Below, in pieces: positions 62,471 to 64,000 of a DNA stretch of 64,000 bases. This DNA is from Venatoribacter pacificus (GTDB taxonomy: Bacteria; Pseudomonadota; Gammaproteobacteria; Pseudomonadales; Oceanobacteraceae): NCBI RefSeq assembly GCF_025318105.1, contig NZ_JAOANI010000019.1:434001-498000 (forward strand), in the 5' to 3' direction. The position numbers and the translations under genes are program-made. The notes under the pieces are model-generated. The model worked only from the letters and a program-made list of their open reading frames with translations, was not told where the DNA came from and ran no database searches. How positions within the stretch are numbered: the first letter of the stretch is position 1; each line of letters opens with the position of its first letter.

Positions 62471-63264
62471 CCCCGCGACACACTCTGGGCCCAACCCCAC
62501 TATTAGCCCTGGCAGCACTGATGCTCAGCAGCGCCCTGCTGCTGTGGCTGAGCAATGCCAATCAGGCATTGTTTCTGCAGCTGAATCACGCTGGCCATCT
62601 TCTGCCTGACTGGCTGTGGGCCAACCTGACACTGGTCGCCGACACCCTGTTTGCCGTTGCCGTACTGCTGATTGCTGCCTGTTACCGACCACTGCTGCTG
62701 ACGCAGTCGCTGGTACTGCTGCTGCTGGGAGCCGCGTTTGTGCACTTTTTTAAGAATACGCTGGACGTTGCCCGTCCGGCCGCTGTGCTCAGCCATGACA
62801 GTTTCACGATTATTGGCGCGGTACTGAAAGGACACAGTTTCCCTTCCGGCCATTCATTTACCGCCTTAGGCTGTGCAGGCCTGTTATGGCTGAACAGCAA
62901 ACGTCTGAGCAGTGGCCTGCTGACTGTATTACTGGGACTGTCCGCCGCACTGAGCCGGGCGATGGTTGGCGCACACTGGCCGCTGGATATTCTGGTAGGC
63001 GGCGCTTTCGGCCTGTTGTTTGCGTGTGCCAGTGTCTGGTTGGTCAACCGCGTTCACTGGCTGCAGGCGCATGGCTGGAAACTATTCAGTGCACTGCTGC
63101 TGACGCTGGCTGCGGGCTATCTGGCGATCCATGAAGATGGCTATCCATTTACCGATCCACTGGCTATTGTCGCCAGTATAGGCGCCGTAGCAACGGCATT
63201 GGCGCGATTCTGGATTCCTTTCTTACGTCTGCTTAGACAGGAACTGACCAGACCCGAGAGCTGA
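62467..63264 (+). CDS. PAP2-family membrane phosphatase
   Basis: 265 residues with six membrane helices. The three PAP2 motifs are intact: K96-x6-R103-P104 (KNTLDVARP), PSGH (126-129) and S163-R164-x5-H170-x3-D174. ATGA overlap with the ArnT-like gene shows coupling. Family options are LpxE/LpxF (lipid A dephosphorylation), PgpB and undecaprenyl-diphosphate phosphatase. The neighbours favour lipid A or carrier-lipid dephosphorylation. It ends at a terminator. Confidence 0.9.
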   Translation: MTPRHTLGPTPLLALAALMLSSALLLWLSNANQALFLQLNHAGHLLPDWLWANLTLVADTLFAVAVLLIAACYRPLLLTQSLVLLLLGAAFVHFFKNTLDVARPAAVLSHDSFTIIGAVLKGHSFPSGHSFTALGCAGLLWLNSKRLSSGLLTVLLGLSAALSRAMVGAHWPLDILVGGAFGLLFACASVWLVNRVHWLQAHGWKLFSALLLTLAAGYLAIHEDGYPFTDPLAIVASIGAVATALARFWIPFLRLLRQELTRPES

Positions 63265-63268
63265 TAGC

Positions 63269-63300
63269 GCAGGGGATTTGCGCACAGATCCCCTGCTTTT
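63269..63300 (+). terminator. Terminator after the PAP2 gene
   Basis: Perfect 9-bp arms GCAGGGGAT/ATCCCCTGC with a 10-nt loop followed by TTTT. It ends 6 bp before the stop of the convergent small gene. Confidence 0.85.
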
Positions 63301-63305
63301 AATGC

Positions 63306-63554
63306 TCAGGCGCCAAATAAATCGAACGTAATGCCGCCATCATCAGACTGATCGAGCCATCCTTTAGGCTTGGAAAAGGTCTGCTCCATCTGTGCCGCTA
63401 CGGCATCCGTGATTTTCCGCGTCGGTTTTTCACCCAGCATCGCCAGCATACGGTCTTCATCCTGCCCTAAGCAGGCAGCCATTGTGGCCACATCCAGCGC
63501 ATTCTCCCGCATTAACTCTTGCGCCTGGCGCCAGCGGATATCTTGATCAGCCAT
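63306..63554 (-). CDS. Small helix-turn-helix-like protein
   Basis: 82 residues from the second ATG of an ATGATG pair. Helical throughout. RWRQAQELMRENALDVATMAACLGQDEDRMLAMLGEKPTRKITDAVAAQMEQTFSKPKGWLD has the layout of a cI/XRE-type DNA-binding domain; the closing SKPKGWLD resembles the end of that fold in phage-type repressors. No other domain. It could regulate the adjacent fabB or be an unrelated small regulator. Not assigned to a named family. Confidence 0.6.
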   Translation of the reverse strand: MADQDIRWRQAQELMRENALDVATMAACLGQDEDRMLAMLGEKPTRKITDAVAAQMEQTFSKPKGWLDQSDDGGITFDLFGA

Positions 63555-63655
63555 CACTAATACAACCCTTTTTCTTTCGATTATCGACTATTGGTTAACA
63601 ATATTTTTCTTTATGCCTTTTTGACGACTGCTATATAGTGGTGGCCGCCAAAGGA

Positions 63656-63684
63656 TTGAAATATTACCTCAATATTTCTGTCAT
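63656..63684 (+). promoter_or_regulatory. fabB promoter with embedded operator-like dyad
   Basis: -35 TTGAAA (63656-63661), 17-bp spacer, -10 TGTCAT (63679-63684). The spacer is nearly filled by a perfect inverted repeat, GAAATATT (63658-63665) and AATATTTC (63671-63678), with a 5-bp centre. A protein bound there would block RNA polymerase. The regulator is unknown. Confidence 0.55.
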
Positions 63685-63731
63685 AGGCTGTACAGGTTTT
63701 CATTTCGTAAATAAGAATCAGAGTATCAGTT

Positions 63732-64000
63732 ATGCGTCGAGTTGTGGTTACAGGTTTAGGAATCGTAGGTTGTCTGGGTAATAACAAAGATGAGGTATTG
63801 GCATCCCTGCGGGCACAGCGCTCTGGTATCAGCTATATGCCGGAATACGCCGAGCTGGGCTTTCGCAGCCATGTCGCCGGCAAACCGCACATTGATCTGG
63901 ACGAAGTGATCGACCGTAAGCTGAAACGCTTTATGGGCGACTCTGCTGCGTATTCTTATTTATCCATGCGTGAAGCCATTGAAGATTCTGGTCTGACCGC
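63732..64000 (+). CDS. fabB: Beta-ketoacyl-ACP synthase I, 3' end beyond window
   Basis: About 90 residues visible from ATG 63732. MRRVVVTGLGIVGCLGNNKDEVLASLRAQRSGI and IDRKLKRFMGDSAAYSYLSM match FabB closely, and not FabF. FabB elongates acyl chains and is needed for unsaturated fatty acids. In pseudomonads fabA sits directly upstream in an operon. Here a small gene lies upstream on the other strand, so fabB starts its own transcript. The active-site Cys and His lie outside the window. Confidence 0.92.
   Translation, partial: MRRVVVTGLGIVGCLGNNKDEVLASLRAQRSGISYMPEYAELGFRSHVAGKPHIDLDEVIDRKLKRFMGDSAAYSYLSMREAIEDSGLT

Noticed and set aside
1..64000. Defence system, prophage, CRISPR, tRNA or rRNA genes
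   Set aside because: Looked for on both strands; nothing with the needed motifs, repeats or cloverleaf structure was seen.

Overview
The window is a stretch of gammaproteobacterial chromosome, probably from a marine Oceanospirillales-type bacterium near the Oceanobacter/Thalassolituus group. This is inferred from gene order and protein similarity recalled from memory; no search was run. The order leuC-leuD-leuB-asd-fimV-truA-trpF-(trpB-trpA)-folC-dedD-cvpA-purF-metZ is a Pseudomonas/Marinobacter-type conserved block. The sdhCDAB-sucAB-lpd-sucCD block with divergent gltA is the usual TCA island of the same groups. I see no rRNA, tRNA, CRISPR array, insertion sequence, integrase or prophage gene.

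Layout. 1-1366: a partial thioredoxin-like gene cut by the left edge and a membrane-anchored thioredoxin-like protein. 1363-5314: a MoxR-DUF58-TgpA transglutaminase operon with 4-nt gene overlaps. 5531-22501: a long minus-strand biosynthetic block (metZ to leuC) facing a divergent LysR regulator. 23652-26042: universal stress protein, short phosphotransacetylase and a flavodoxin-like protein. 26053-28341: a membrane GGDEF-EAL protein. 28741-43665: propionyl-CoA synthetase and the TCA island, with sdhC and gltA transcribed divergently from recognisable promoters. 43732-48489: a beta-hydroxyacid dehydrogenase, a CheZ-like unknown, a MOSC protein, CheV and an EAL-HDOD protein.

48492-57313 is the most unusual part. 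An FGGY kinase, a GlpD-type dehydrogenase and an alkyl-DHAP-synthase-like flavoprotein form a minus-strand gene set facing an AraC regulator. Next to it is a TetR-controlled gene for an LplT-type transporter fused to a PlsC acyltransferase. Together these suggest metabolism of glycerol-ether or lysophospholipids. 57374-63264 holds envelope genes: heptosyltransferase I, a flippase-like membrane protein, a polyprenyl-phosphate glycosyltransferase, an ArnT-like transferase and a PAP2 phosphatase. This looks like a lipid A or LPS core modification set. The window ends with a small helix-turn-helix-like protein and the start of fabB.

The metabolic genes fit together. Fatty-acid and propionyl-CoA entry feeds the TCA island, while leucine, tryptophan, methionine, folate and purine genes share one long co-oriented block. 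Regulatory sites that can be read directly include the gltA and sdhC promoters, twin palindromic operators over the TetR promoter, and an inverted repeat between the -35 and -10 of a putative fabB promoter. A 110-bp imperfect dyad lies between trpB and trpA. accD, which usually sits beside folC in this block, is absent.
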